Shown here piece after piece: positions 46,509 through 56,002 of a stretch of 64,000 bases of DNA (position 1 is the first letter of the stretch; each line of letters starts with the position of its first letter). The notes under the pieces are model-generated. The model searched no databases. It saw only the letters and a list, made by a program, of their open reading frames with translations, and was not told where the DNA came from. A program made the translations under genes and the position numbers. This DNA comes from Emticicia aquatica (GTDB lineage Bacteria > Bacteroidota > Bacteroidia > Cytophagales > Spirosomataceae): assembly GCF_923079645.1 (NCBI RefSeq), contig NZ_CAKLPY010000002.1, forward strand, positions 806,001-870,000. Direction: 5' to 3'.

Positions 46509-46958
46509 ATGACAAATCAGCAACTCCAACAAGTAATCAATCGAATGTTTGAAAGCATCTCTGCTCAAATTCTAACGTATAAAGATAGTCCCGCAGATTG
46601 GAATATTTCTGACGGAAATGTGGCTGTTTGTATCATAGATGAAACAGGAAACATTTATGGTAAAATTTGGGGAGATAACAAAATACGAGGTCGTCGTTTT
46701 TATGACGTAGCTTACAGAAAAGCCTCTCAAGTATGGATAACTGGTTATAAAACAGGCGAATTTGAACGTTTAGTATTTACTGATAAAGTGAATTATAGAG
46801 AATTTGGCATAGACTTACCCGACCTAATGGGCTGGGAAGGTGGCCAGCCCATTCAATTAGATGCTGAAACCAAAATTTCTTGTGGATTCAGTGGTTTTAA
46901 AGGTATAAATGATTTAGGAATTGTAAAAAATGCTGCTGAGGAAGCAATGAATCAATAA
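46509..46958 (+). CDS. HbpS/GlcG-like heme-binding family protein
   Basis: 149 aa, no signal peptide. The GlcG/HbpS (DUF336) fold is suggested by VAVCIIDETGNIYGKIW, a central RKASQVW helix, GGQPIQLDAETKISCGFSG and a final helix with NAAEEAM. Members bind heme or tetrapyrroles or accompany glycolate and cobalamin genes. The canonical final GVSG reads GFSG here. It lies at the end of the plus-strand run that starts with proB; functional linkage to the nuclease pair is not evident. Confidence 0.65.
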   Translation: MTNQQLQQVINRMFESISAQILTYKDSPADWNISDGNVAVCIIDETGNIYGKIWGDNKIRGRRFYDVAYRKASQVWITGYKTGEFERLVFTDKVNYREFGIDLPDLMGWEGGQPIQLDAETKISCGFSGFKGINDLGIVKNAAEEAMNQ

Positions 46959-46990
46959 TAATGACATTTTAGGGCAAAGGTTAATTAGGT

Positions 46991-47695
46991 TTAATTTTCC
47001 TTTTCCCAAATTTCATTTACTTTATCGCCTTTTGAGCTTTTTCCTGAATGTTGCCATTTATTGCCTTCAAGTTTTGCATCAAAGCTAAGTGAAGCCCCTA
47101 CTCGGTTGTTATCTCTTGAAAAAAAATCAAGGGTTTCAACGTACTTTCCATCTTTCAATAGATAAGTTCCGCCACCTGTTCCCGAAAACTCTTTGGTTTC
47201 AGGATTAATTGCAATCCATTGAAACCTTGTTTCTGAACATATTTTTAGCGTTTTTCTTGCTCCTCGTTTCATTTCATTCATGTTTCCATCTTGTCCTTCT
47301 CTGGCTGTAATTCGCCAATTTCCTGACAAAGCATCTGAGCCCTTATCAATGCGTTTCCACGTTGTTTTTGCTTGGTTTTCTATCGTAAAAGAATCGCCAG
47401 TTCTTGAATATTTATAGATAACTTTCGTTCCAACATTTTCTGGGTGTTTATCGTTAAATTCGAGTGTAAGAGTCAAACCACTATCGTTGATTTCATACGT
47501 ACCGCCATAGCTTCTGATATAAAGATTTTTCTCGAAAACTGAAATAGATAAGTAGTTTTGGGTTGCAATCATCACAACTCTTTGGTTGGATGAACTATTT
47601 TCGGGTATCATTTCCCAAGCTCCTTTAAGTGTACCAGCAATACTTTGCAAGGAAACGCATAAAATAACCAATGAATAATAAATCGTCTTTTTCAT
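46991..47695 (-). CDS. secreted protein with two lipocalin-like repeats
   Basis: 234 aa. The signal peptide is MKKTIYYSLVILCVSLQSIAG. Two copies of a ~100-residue beta module follow. Copy 1 (about 22-118) opens LKGAWEMIPE and closes TTWKRIDKG; copy 2 (about 122-232) opens LSGNWRITAREGQDG and closes VNEIWEKEN. Each has a G-G-T-Y strand (YGGTYEINDSGLTLTLEF; GGGTYLLKDGKYVETLDFF). Such lipocalin-like proteins are common and uncharacterised in Cytophagales. A role in binding small molecules is only suggested by the fold. Confidence 0.7.
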   Translation of the reverse strand: MKKTIYYSLVILCVSLQSIAGTLKGAWEMIPENSSSNQRVVMIATQNYLSISVFEKNLYIRSYGGTYEINDSGLTLTLEFNDKHPENVGTKVIYKYSRTGDSFTIENQAKTTWKRIDKGSDALSGNWRITAREGQDGNMNEMKRGARKTLKICSETRFQWIAINPETKEFSGTGGGTYLLKDGKYVETLDFFSRDNNRVGASLSFDAKLEGNKWQHSGKSSKGDKVNEIWEKEN

Positions 47696-47762
47696 TTTTT
47701 GTGAGTTGAAGTATTACAAATATTCAATAAAACTATAAAACGTACGATAAAAAGCATATAAA

Positions 47763-49088
47763 TTAAACATTCTTGGGCTTAACTTTAATAAACTTCATTC
47801 CAAAAAGGATAAAAAGAGTAACACAAATAAACAAGCTCACAAAGAATATTAAACTCAAAAAAAGGTTGTAATAAATGATAGCAACCATACAAAATACCGA
47901 AAGAGTTAATGCCACGAATGGGAATATTGGATAAAATGGCACTTGGTAGGGTCGCAAAAGATTCGGTTCATTTTTACGAAGAATGAAAAGACTTATCATA
48001 CTAATTACGTACATCACAATTGCTCCAAGGACTGACATAATGATTATCTGGTCAGTTTTTCCTGAAAAAATGGCTAAAAAACCAACGAACCCTCCAACAA
48101 ACAAAGCCCAATGTGGCGTTTGATAATGTCGATTAACTTTTGACAAAAACATAGGTAAAAAACCACTTCGAGCTAAAGCATAAATCTGACGAGAATAACC
48201 GATTGTGTTACCATGAAAAGAAGCAATCAAGCCAAAAAGCCCTAAACTCGTGAAAACTTTTGACCATGTATTTCCATTCCCTAACGCCATTGCGAGCGTT
48301 TCGGGAAGTGGATGGTCTATTTCGCTCAGTAATCGCCAATCTCCTACTCCACCACTCAGAACCATTATTCCAATCGAAAGAGTTACAAGTGTCAGAATGG
48401 CTGAAATATAGCCTTTTGGAATTGTTTTATATGGATTTTTGACTTCTTCGGCTACCATCGCAACGCCTTCGATGGCTACAAAGAACCAAATCGCAAAAGG
48501 TATTCCTGCAAAAACGCCATTGGCATTAACAGAAGAGTTTGCCAAGAAATTTTCTAGCTTAAACGATGGAAAAATCAAAGCCATAAAAACTAAAATTTCA
48601 ATTACAGAAAGTGTAGTAACAAGCAGTGAAAAATTAGCTGAGTCTTTAATTCCAAATAAATTAATAGCAATAAAAACGAAATAAGAAACGATTGCCGTTG
48701 TTAAAACTGGAATATCAGGATTTAGAAAATTAGTATAACTTCCTAAAGCCATTGCGATGGCGGGCGGAGCTAAAACGAAATCTACCAAAGTAGCAAATCC
48801 TGCAATAAAACCACCAATCGGCCCCATTGCTCGAAAAGCATAAGCAAACGGACCACCTGCATCGGGTATTGAAGCCGTAAGTTCGGTATATGAAAAAATA
48901 AATGTGATGTATAAAACCGTAACAAATAATACTGAAACAAGAAAACCCACTGTACCAGCAACAGCCCAACCATAATTCCAGCCAAAATATTCACCAGAGA
49001 TAACCATTCCAACAGCAATCGCCCATAATTGTGATGTTCCTAGCACTCGTTTTAAGCCAATTTTATTACTATCAGGAGGTTTTGTCAT
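47763..49088 (-). CDS. APC-family amino acid permease, ethanolamine-permease-like
   Basis: 441 aa, about 12 membrane helices. The opening GTSQLWAIAVGMVISGEYFGWNYGWAVAG and SIPDAGGPFAYAFRAMGPIGGFIAG fit the ethanolamine permease branch of the APC superfamily. That branch carries the ISG-x-Y-F-G-W-N motif in helix 1. No ethanolamine ammonia-lyase genes are present in the window, so ethanolamine as substrate is an inference from sequence. It is divergent from waaA. Confidence 0.82.
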   Translation of the reverse strand: MTKPPDSNKIGLKRVLGTSQLWAIAVGMVISGEYFGWNYGWAVAGTVGFLVSVLFVTVLYITFIFSYTELTASIPDAGGPFAYAFRAMGPIGGFIAGFATLVDFVLAPPAIAMALGSYTNFLNPDIPVLTTAIVSYFVFIAINLFGIKDSANFSLLVTTLSVIEILVFMALIFPSFKLENFLANSSVNANGVFAGIPFAIWFFVAIEGVAMVAEEVKNPYKTIPKGYISAILTLVTLSIGIMVLSGGVGDWRLLSEIDHPLPETLAMALGNGNTWSKVFTSLGLFGLIASFHGNTIGYSRQIYALARSGFLPMFLSKVNRHYQTPHWALFVGGFVGFLAIFSGKTDQIIIMSVLGAIVMYVISMISLFILRKNEPNLLRPYQVPFYPIFPFVALTLSVFCMVAIIYYNLFLSLIFFVSLFICVTLFILFGMKFIKVKPKNV

Positions 49089-49243
49089 CGCCGATTTATA
49101 TTTTTGGAGCTGTGAAGTTAATAAAAATGTTAGTTTTTGAGTGAGTTTTTGTAGCTTTGTTTTCGTTGAATTCCTGATGAATCTGTTTGTTGTTTATTTA
49201 TTTTTTTCAATTTGAAACAAGTTAAAACTTGCCCTGTTAAATA

Positions 49244-50509
49244 ATGCTTAATCTACTTTATAATTTTTCGATACACAGTTACTCACTTATTATCAAGCTT
49301 TTAGCACCGTTTAGCTCAAAAGCAGAATTTTGGGTAGAAGGAAGAAAAGATATTTTTAGCAAACTAAAATTGACTATCGGAGAACCCAATAAATCCCAAA
49401 AAATTGCGTGGTTTCATTGTGCATCTTTGGGTGAGTTTGAACAGGGAAGACCTGTTATTGAAGCATTTCGAGCAAAATATCCTGCATATAAAATACTAGT
49501 AACATTTTTTTCTCCATCAGGTTATGAAGTTAGAAAAAATTATTCTGGGGCTGATTTTATTTTTTATTTACCTGCCGATACGCCCAACAATGTAAGTCAA
49601 TTTATACAAATTGTTCAGCCAAAAATCGTTTTTTTTATAAAGTATGAATTTTGGCGAAACTATTTAACTGAACTAAAAAAACATCAAATTCCAGTCATTT
49701 CATTTTCGGCCATTTTTCGTCCAAATCAGTTATTTTTTAAACCTTATGGCGGTTTTTATCGTAAAGTTTTGCAGCAATTTGACCATATTTTAGTACAAAA
49801 TGAAGTTTCTTATCATTTATTAGAAAATATTGGTATTCAGAATATTACCTTGGCGGGAGATACTCGTTTCGACCGAGTAAAGCAAATTGTTGATGCAAAA
49901 AAAGAAATTCAGATTGCCAAAGATTTCAAAGCAAATCGGCAAATTCTGATGATTGGTTCGGCGTGGCAAGCAGATATGGAAGTGTTGATTTCGTTTATTA
50001 ATTCTCTTTTGGATTTGCCAAATATTGCTTTTGTTATTGCTCCGCACGAAATTCATCGAATAGAAATCAATACTTGGCAAAAGCAAATTCATCCCAAAAG
50101 CATTTGTTTTTCAGAAGTCAAACCATCAACCCAATTAACTGATTATCAAATACTTATCATTGATAATATTGGAATGCTTTCGTCGCTTTATCAATATGCT
50201 GAATATGCTTACATTGGTGGTTCTTTTGGAAAAGGGCTACACAATATTTTAGAAGCTGCCACTTTCGGAATGCCTATTGTTTTTGGAAATAAAGCTTATC
50301 AAAAATTCCAAGAAGCAACCGATTTGGTGCGACTAGAAGGAGCTTTTACTGTTGGTTCTTCGGAAGATATGATGGAAGTTTTTCTTGAATTAGAAGAAAA
50401 TCCTGACAAGAAACTTAAAGCTGCCAATACGTGTAAAAATTACGTTTTAGAAAATATCGGAGCTACCGAAAAAGTGATGACGGTTGTTGCATCAATTCTT
50501 AACAATTAG
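49244..50509 (+). CDS. waaA: 3-deoxy-D-manno-octulosonic acid (Kdo) transferase
   Basis: 421 aa GT30 enzyme that adds Kdo from CMP-Kdo to the lipid A precursor at the inner membrane. An N-terminal membrane anchor region (LLYNFSIHSYSLIIKLLAPF) is followed by WFHCASLGEFEQGRPVI, which contains the catalytic Glu. The C-terminal nucleotide-binding half has YAYIGGSFGKGLHNILEAATFGMPIVFG. Its last 18 nt overlap the convergent DMT transporter gene. Confidence 0.94.
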   Translation: MLNLLYNFSIHSYSLIIKLLAPFSSKAEFWVEGRKDIFSKLKLTIGEPNKSQKIAWFHCASLGEFEQGRPVIEAFRAKYPAYKILVTFFSPSGYEVRKNYSGADFIFYLPADTPNNVSQFIQIVQPKIVFFIKYEFWRNYLTELKKHQIPVISFSAIFRPNQLFFKPYGGFYRKVLQQFDHILVQNEVSYHLLENIGIQNITLAGDTRFDRVKQIVDAKKEIQIAKDFKANRQILMIGSAWQADMEVLISFINSLLDLPNIAFVIAPHEIHRIEINTWQKQIHPKSICFSEVKPSTQLTDYQILIIDNIGMLSSLYQYAEYAYIGGSFGKGLHNILEAATFGMPIVFGNKAYQKFQEATDLVRLEGAFTVGSSEDMMEVFLELEENPDKKLKAANTCKNYVLENIGATEKVMTVVASILNN

Positions 50510-50935
50510 ATAAACACCTGCTACAATCAGTACGCCGCCAGCAATTCGTAAGCTACTGATTGGATGTAGTTTGAAACCCAAAAGTCCAAAATGATCAAGT
50601 AGCATGGCGGTTAATAATTGCCCAGCCACGATTAAACAAATCATGTTGGCCGAACCGATTTTTTGTACGCTCAAAATAACGGTTATTACAAAAAAAGCCC
50701 CTAAAATTCCGCCAGTTAATTTCCACCATTCGAGCGATTTCAATGTTGTTACTGTCGGGATTGATTCTTTAAAAAAAGGCATTATCAAAATCAAACCTAT
50801 CAGACCAGTTGCAAAAGAAATAATTGCCGCAAAAATCGGATTATTAATTGACCTTCGTAATTCGGCATTTACTCCCGACTGAGTACTATTGGTTACACCG
50901 CACAGAAAAGCGAGTATATAGTAAATGATGTTCAT
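50492..50935 (-). CDS. DMT-superfamily transporter (DUF606/YdcZ-like)
   Basis: 147 aa, five predicted helices, from ATG 50935 (MNIIYYILAFLCGVTNSTQ); an ATG at 50962 would add nine polar residues. The NSTQSGVNAELRR and GGILGAFFV segments are typical of the YdcZ/DUF606 family, small drug/metabolite-type exporters of unknown substrate. The 3' end overlaps waaA by 18 bp tail to tail. Confidence 0.82.
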   Translation of the reverse strand: MNIIYYILAFLCGVTNSTQSGVNAELRRSINNPIFAAIISFATGLIGLILIMPFFKESIPTVTTLKSLEWWKLTGGILGAFFVITVILSVQKIGSANMICLIVAGQLLTAMLLDHFGLLGFKLHPISSLRIAGGVLIVAGVYLIVKN

Positions 50936-50985
50936 CGTTAAAATAAAATTTAGATTTGACAACGATTGAACGTTGTCAAATCTTT

Positions 50986-52065
50986 TTAAATGATTACTTT
51001 TTCAAGCATCGTGATATATAACTGAATTCCTTCTTCGATTTCGTTGAGATAGATATATTCATCAGCAGTATGTGAGCGTGCAGAATCTCCTGGCCCCATT
51101 TTCAATGATGGACAATCAAGTAAAGCTTGGTCAGAAGTGGTTGGTGAGCCATAAGTATTTCTTCCCATTGAAATTCCTGCTTTCACAATTGGATGGTCTT
51201 TCGGAATGCTCGAAGGGCGTAAACGAATGGAACGAGGGACAACTTCACTCTCAATATTTTTCTTTACAACATCTGTTATTTCTTCTAAAGTATATTGCTC
51301 AGTCACTCGGATATCAACTGTAAATTTGCAAGTATCTGGCACTACGTTATGCTGTGAACCTGCATTTATCATTGTTACGCTCATCTTGATTGGGCCAAGA
51401 TTTTCTGAAACCTTTGCAAATTTGTACGTTTGAAACCACGCAATGTCTTTTACTGCTTTATAAAGAGCATTTTCACCTTCATCACGAGCTGCGTGTCCTG
51501 ATTTTCCGTGTGCAATACAATCCAACACTAAAAGTCCCTTTTCAGCTACGGCTAAATGCATTTGCGTAGGTTCGCCCACAATTGCAAATTCAATTTCAGG
51601 CATATCAGGTACTAGAATTTCCAAACCATCACGTCCCGAAATCTCTTCTTCGGCACTTGCTGCCATCACGACATTATATTTCAAATCATTTCGATAATAA
51701 AAATAGCAGAAAGTCGCAATTAAGGAAACCAAACAACCACCCGCATCATTACTACCGAGGCCAAAAAGTTTTCCATCTTTTACTAATGGATTCAACGGAT
51801 TGAGTGTCCAAGAAGGATTAGGTTTTACAGTATCGTGGTGAGAGTTTAATAAAACCGTTGGTTTCGAGGCATCGAAATGTTTGTTTTTTGCCCAGATATT
51901 GTTCTTTTTACGACGATATGGAATATTTCTTTCACGGAAAAATTCTTCGAGAATAGCTGCCGTTTCATCCTCTTGTTTACTGAAAGATTCGGTTTGAATT
52001 AAATCTTTGAGAAGCTCAATGGCATCTTTAGTTAGTGTTGCGACTAAATCTGAATTTTGAATCAT
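50986..52065 (-). CDS. M20 family metallo-deacylase, probably arginine-pathway ArgE-type
   Basis: 359 aa zinc hydrolase of the ArgE/DapE/LysK group. Metal ligands and catalytic residues: LLNSHHDTV, GLGSNDAGGC, AASAEEEISGRDG, and the C-terminal GPGDSARSHTADEY. It directly follows argB (103-nt gap, same strand). In Bacteroidota, arginine synthesis uses N-acyl intermediates (succinyl in Bacteroides), and the final deacylase is an M20 enzyme. The context therefore favours deacylation of N-acyl-ornithine or N-acyl-citrulline. Which acyl group cannot be told from sequence. Confidence 0.85.
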   Translation of the reverse strand: MIQNSDLVATLTKDAIELLKDLIQTESFSKQEDETAAILEEFFRERNIPYRRKKNNIWAKNKHFDASKPTVLLNSHHDTVKPNPSWTLNPLNPLVKDGKLFGLGSNDAGGCLVSLIATFCYFYYRNDLKYNVVMAASAEEEISGRDGLEILVPDMPEIEFAIVGEPTQMHLAVAEKGLLVLDCIAHGKSGHAARDEGENALYKAVKDIAWFQTYKFAKVSENLGPIKMSVTMINAGSQHNVVPDTCKFTVDIRVTEQYTLEEITDVVKKNIESEVVPRSIRLRPSSIPKDHPIVKAGISMGRNTYGSPTTSDQALLDCPSLKMGPGDSARSHTADEYIYLNEIEEGIQLYITMLEKVII

Positions 52066-52167
52066 AAATACAATGTTGAATGATTTAATGAGTACCGCAA
52101 TAGAATCGAATAAATAATTAAATTGCTCAGAATAAATATAACTGGATAGAATACCTCGGTCGAAATT

Positions 52168-52959
52168 CTATTGACTAATTATTTGTGTCCCTCTTGTTCC
52201 TTCCGCCACAGCCTGTTTCAATTCATCGGCATGACAAATTATCACCTTTGAAACACCTTTTTGTAGAGCCGAAAAAGCATTATCTAGTTTCGGAATCATT
52301 CCTGCATTGATTACTCCAGACGCTTTATATTCGGCATATAAAGCTGGCGTAAGTTGCGGAATAACTGAATCGTTGTCATCAGGATTTGAAAGTACGCCTT
52401 TTTTTTCAAAGCAATATATTAAATTTACTTCATAATCACCCGCCATTGCTACTGCCACCGAAGATGCTTGCGTATCGGCGTTTGTATTAAGCATATTTCC
52501 TTCTTTATCAAATGTCAATGGAGCGAAAATAGGCGTTAAATTATTTTGTAAAAAGGTATCAATCAATTTATTATCAACTTTTTCAACATCGCCTACAAAA
52601 CCATAATCAATATCTTTAACGGCACGTTTTTTGGCTAAAATCACTCCACCATCAGCTCCTGTGAGGCCGATTGCATTACAACCCAATGCTTGTAATTGAG
52701 CAACAATTTGTTTGTTAACCAAGCCACCATAAACCATCGTCACAACTTCCAACATCGGCAAATCCGTGATTCGTCTTCCGTCAACCATTTTAGTTTCTAC
52801 ATCGAGTTTTACTGCAATTTTTGTAGCAATTTTCCCTCCTCCATGAATTAAAATTTTCGCGGAATTCAAAGCTGAAAAATCTTCCAAAAATTGTTTACAT
52901 GAGCGAGGATTATCAATGACGTTTCCGCCGATTTTGATGATATTGAGTTTTTGATTCAT
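52168..52959 (-). CDS. argB: acetylglutamate (or N-succinylglutamate) kinase
   Basis: 263 aa amino-acid kinase. IIKIGGNVIDNP (phosphate loop), ILIHGGGKIATKIA, GLTGADGGVILAKKR and MLNTNADTQASSVAVAM are all typical ArgB motifs. It phosphorylates the gamma-carboxyl of N-acyl-glutamate in arginine synthesis. It lacks the N-terminal helix of arginine-inhibited kinases, so feedback inhibition is not expected. It is divergent from the trans-sulfuration gene and upstream of the M20 deacylase. Confidence 0.93.
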   Translation of the reverse strand: MNQKLNIIKIGGNVIDNPRSCKQFLEDFSALNSAKILIHGGGKIATKIAVKLDVETKMVDGRRITDLPMLEVVTMVYGGLVNKQIVAQLQALGCNAIGLTGADGGVILAKKRAVKDIDYGFVGDVEKVDNKLIDTFLQNNLTPIFAPLTFDKEGNMLNTNADTQASSVAVAMAGDYEVNLIYCFEKKGVLSNPDDNDSVIPQLTPALYAEYKASGVINAGMIPKLDNAFSALQKGVSKVIICHADELKQAVAEGTRGTQIISQ

Positions 52960-52974
52960 TTTTAACTATATTTG
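52942..52974 (+). promoter_or_regulatory. candidate promoter of the trans-sulfuration gene
   Basis: ATTG at 52942-52945, a 21-nt spacer and TATATTTG at 52967-52974 (exact TAnnTTTG). Leader of about 88 nt. The -33 element overlaps the first codons of argB. Confidence 0.45.
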
Positions 52975-53065
52975 TAAAGCTAAAACTCTACGATATTTAG
53001 ATGTTTGTAGGTATGTTTTTAAAGAAAAAACAAAAGCTATCGACTTATAAAATACAAAATTACAC

Positions 53066-54211
53066 ATGAAAATTGAAACTCTTGCGATTCACGCAGGAAA
53101 TCATGGAGACCCCACTACTGGAGCGGTTGTACCGCCACTTATACTTTCGACTACTTTTGAGCGTGCCAACGACGGAAGTTTAGTTGAAGGCCGTGATATT
53201 TATACGCGTGCTTCAAATCCAAATCGAAGAGCTTTGGAAGAAAAACTTGCCGCTCTCGAAGGTGGTAGCGAAGCCATCGCTTTTGCTTCTGGACAAGCTG
53301 CCACGATGAGTATTTTCCATACTTTAGGTGCTGGAAGCCACGTCATACTTCCAGATGATATTTACTATAACACAAAAGTAATTATTGATACGCTTTACGC
53401 AAACTTTGGACTTACTTGCACAGAAGTTGACATGACGGATTTGAATCAAATCAAACGAGCAATCAAGAAAAACACCAAGCTAATTTGGATTGAAAGTCCG
53501 TCAAACCCAAGTTTAAAAGTAACTGATATTCAAGCGGTTGTAAAAATTGCAAAAGCGAAAAACCTCCTCGTGGCTTGCGATAATACTTGGGCAACTCCTT
53601 TTTTTACTAAACCGTTTAATTTTGGCGTGGATGTTGTTATGCACTCTACGACTAAATATTTTGGTGGACATTCAGATATTTTGGGTGGTTGTGTAATTTT
53701 TCCTCCCAATATTCAGCATGAAATGAATACGAAAATTCGTACTTTTCAAAGCGTTGGAGGAGCTGTTCCTTCTCCATTTGATTGTTGGTTATTAAACCGA
53801 AGTTTATCAACTTATGCAGTCAGAATGCCCGTTCATGCTCAAAATGCCATGAAATTGGCAACTTTCTTAGAAAATCATCCACAAATAGAAAAAGTAAATT
53901 ATCCAGGACTAAAATCTAACGAATATCATCGAATAGCGAAAAAACAAATGATTGGAGCAGACGGAGTTCCGAGTTTTGGTGGAATGATGTCTATCTTGGT
54001 CAAAGGTGGACAAAAAGAGGCATTAGCATTGGCTTCAAAGCTTCAGATTTTCAAACATGCCACAAGTTTGGGTGGCGTCGAAAGTCTAATTGAGCATCGT
54101 TATTCGGTAGAAGGTGTTCATTCAAAAAGTCCAGAAAATTTACTTCGCATTTCGGTTGGTATCGAAAACATCAGTGATTTAATTGCTGATTTTGAAAATG
54201 CCTTTAAATAA
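53066..54211 (+). CDS. Cys/Met metabolism PLP-dependent enzyme (cystathionine gamma-synthase/lyase type)
   Basis: 381 aa. Fold type I PLP enzyme: TRASNPNRRALEEKLAALEG, FASGQAA (phosphate binding), CDNTWATPFF (Asp to the PLP ring) and K197 in HSTTKYFGGHSD as the Schiff-base lysine. The C-terminal SLGGVESLIEHR is the family hallmark. Synthase (MetB), gamma-lyase and O-acetylhomoserine sulfhydrylase members cannot be reliably separated by eye. No met operon surrounds it. Confidence 0.9.
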   Translation: MKIETLAIHAGNHGDPTTGAVVPPLILSTTFERANDGSLVEGRDIYTRASNPNRRALEEKLAALEGGSEAIAFASGQAATMSIFHTLGAGSHVILPDDIYYNTKVIIDTLYANFGLTCTEVDMTDLNQIKRAIKKNTKLIWIESPSNPSLKVTDIQAVVKIAKAKNLLVACDNTWATPFFTKPFNFGVDVVMHSTTKYFGGHSDILGGCVIFPPNIQHEMNTKIRTFQSVGGAVPSPFDCWLLNRSLSTYAVRMPVHAQNAMKLATFLENHPQIEKVNYPGLKSNEYHRIAKKQMIGADGVPSFGGMMSILVKGGQKEALALASKLQIFKHATSLGGVESLIEHRYSVEGVHSKSPENLLRISVGIENISDLIADFENAFK

Positions 54212-54302
54212 ATATCAAACTAATTCGTTTATTTCGCAGTTTATTCGTCATCTCAAAAGCATCGCATGAAAATGCTTTATTCTTAAAAACCATTTTTTTA
54301 TA

Positions 54303-55886
54303 ATGAAAAAACTCCTGTTTTCTGTTTTATTATTTCCTTTTCTTCTTCAAACAAACGCACAAGAATTAAAAACCAAAATCAATTGGTTTAACCTTGATTA
54401 TGAAAAAGACGGTGTTCGCGGAATGAGCGTTGAGCGTGCTTATAATGAGTTGTTGAAAGACAAAAAAGCTACGCCTGTGGTAGTAGCTGTTATTGATGGT
54501 GGAACTGACGTAAACCATGAAGACTTGAAAGACCGCCTATGGACAAATACAAAAGAAATAGCTGGTAATGGCAAAGATGATGATAAAAATGGTTTCATTG
54601 ATGACATCAACGGTTGGGATTTTATTGGTGGAAAAGATGGTACTGACGTAAACCACGAGCAGTTGGAAATGACTCGAATTTTGAAACAATTGAAAGATAA
54701 ATTTGGCGACAAACCTTCAAAAAAAGTAATTCGTAAAAACAAAGCAGATTATGAGTTTTTACAAACTTTACAAAAAGAATTTAATGAAAAAAGAGCTGAA
54801 AGCGAGCAATATGCTCCTTTTTATAAACAAGTTTACGCCAATTATGTTGAGTCTGAAAAAATATTGAAGGAATACTTAAAAACAGATAAACTTACAAAAT
54901 CTGCAATTGCAGGAGTCGATGAAAGTCAGGCCGACCGTAAAGTAAGAGCTGCCAAGAAAACAATCGAAAAATTTGATGAGTTAGGAGCAACAGGTGCCGA
55001 CATAAAAGAAGCAGCCGAACACTATGAAAGTGAATTGCAATACAATTATAACCTTGATTTTGATGCCCGTAAAGTTGTTGGCGACAAACCCAATAAACTC
55101 GAATATGGCGAATATGGCAACAACGAGGTAACTGGCCCAGAAGCGATGCACGGCACACACGTAGCTGGAATAATCGGTGCAAATCGCATGAATAATTTAG
55201 GCATTATGGGTGTTTGTAATGATGTGAGGCTCATGGTTGTTCGTACCGTGCCTGATGGAGATGAACGAGATAAAGACGTGGCCAATGCCATTCATTATGC
55301 AGCTGACAACGGAGCTTCAATCATTAATATGAGTTTTGGAAAAAAATATTCGCCTGAAAAAAAATGGGTAGATGATGCCGTAAAATATGCCCAATCGAAA
55401 GGTATTTTGTTGATTGCTGCCGCAGGAAATGACAACCTAGACGTTGATGTGGATGTGCATTACCCAACGGATACTTATGAAGGCGGCGGTATTGCAGAAA
55501 ACTGGATTTCGGTTGGTGCTTTATCTTGGAAACCCGATGTAGATGCTGTGGCCACATTTAGCAATTTTGGAAAGAAAAATGTTGATGTCTTTGCTCCTGG
55601 TGTTGATATTTATTCAACTGTTCCAGGTTCAAAATACGAAGAAAAAAGTGGCACAAGCATGGCAGCTCCAGCAACAACAGGCGTTGCGGCTTTATTGAAA
55701 TCCTATTTCCCGAATCTAACTGCTGCACAAATCAAAAAAATTATTTTAGATTCTTCCGTGAAAGTACCTGATTTTAGAGTAAAGAAACCAGGAAGTGAAG
55801 AAATTGTAAAATTTGAAGAGTTGTCAGCTACTGGTGGTATTGTCAATGCTTACAATGCCGTAAAAATGGCGATGGAAATGAAATAA
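54303..55886 (+). CDS. secreted S8 subtilisin-like serine peptidase with large insertion
   Basis: 527 aa. The signal peptide is MKKLLFSVLLFPFLLQTNA. The catalytic triad is D65 (VAVIDGGTDVNHEDL), H283 (MHGTHVAGIIGAN) and S452 (GTSMAAPATTGVAALL). Asp and His are about 218 residues apart, against roughly 30 in subtilisin. The insertion (about 110-270) is highly charged and helical, with acidic Ca2+-site-like stretches (GNGKDDDKNGFIDD) at its start. There is no propeptide domain and no T9SS tail, so a periplasmic enzyme is likely. A terminator follows. Confidence 0.92.
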   Translation: MKKLLFSVLLFPFLLQTNAQELKTKINWFNLDYEKDGVRGMSVERAYNELLKDKKATPVVVAVIDGGTDVNHEDLKDRLWTNTKEIAGNGKDDDKNGFIDDINGWDFIGGKDGTDVNHEQLEMTRILKQLKDKFGDKPSKKVIRKNKADYEFLQTLQKEFNEKRAESEQYAPFYKQVYANYVESEKILKEYLKTDKLTKSAIAGVDESQADRKVRAAKKTIEKFDELGATGADIKEAAEHYESELQYNYNLDFDARKVVGDKPNKLEYGEYGNNEVTGPEAMHGTHVAGIIGANRMNNLGIMGVCNDVRLMVVRTVPDGDERDKDVANAIHYAADNGASIINMSFGKKYSPEKKWVDDAVKYAQSKGILLIAAAGNDNLDVDVDVHYPTDTYEGGGIAENWISVGALSWKPDVDAVATFSNFGKKNVDVFAPGVDIYSTVPGSKYEEKSGTSMAAPATTGVAALLKSYFPNLTAAQIKKIILDSSVKVPDFRVKKPGSEEIVKFEELSATGGIVNAYNAVKMAMEMK

Positions 55887-55900
55887 TATTCCCAATCAAT

Positions 55901-55940
55901 AAAAAAGCACTTCTAAATTGATTTAGAAGTGCTTTTTTAT
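55901..55940. terminator. bidirectional terminator
   Basis: Perfect 18-bp inverted repeat (55901-55918 with 55921-55938, AAAAAAGCACTTCTAAAT arm), directly after the subtilase gene and facing nadC. Confidence 0.88.
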
Positions 55941-56002
55941 ATCCAATCCTCGGGCTTTTTATTCTTTTGAAAAAGAAAATCTAGCACTGTAATTAATAAA
56001 AA

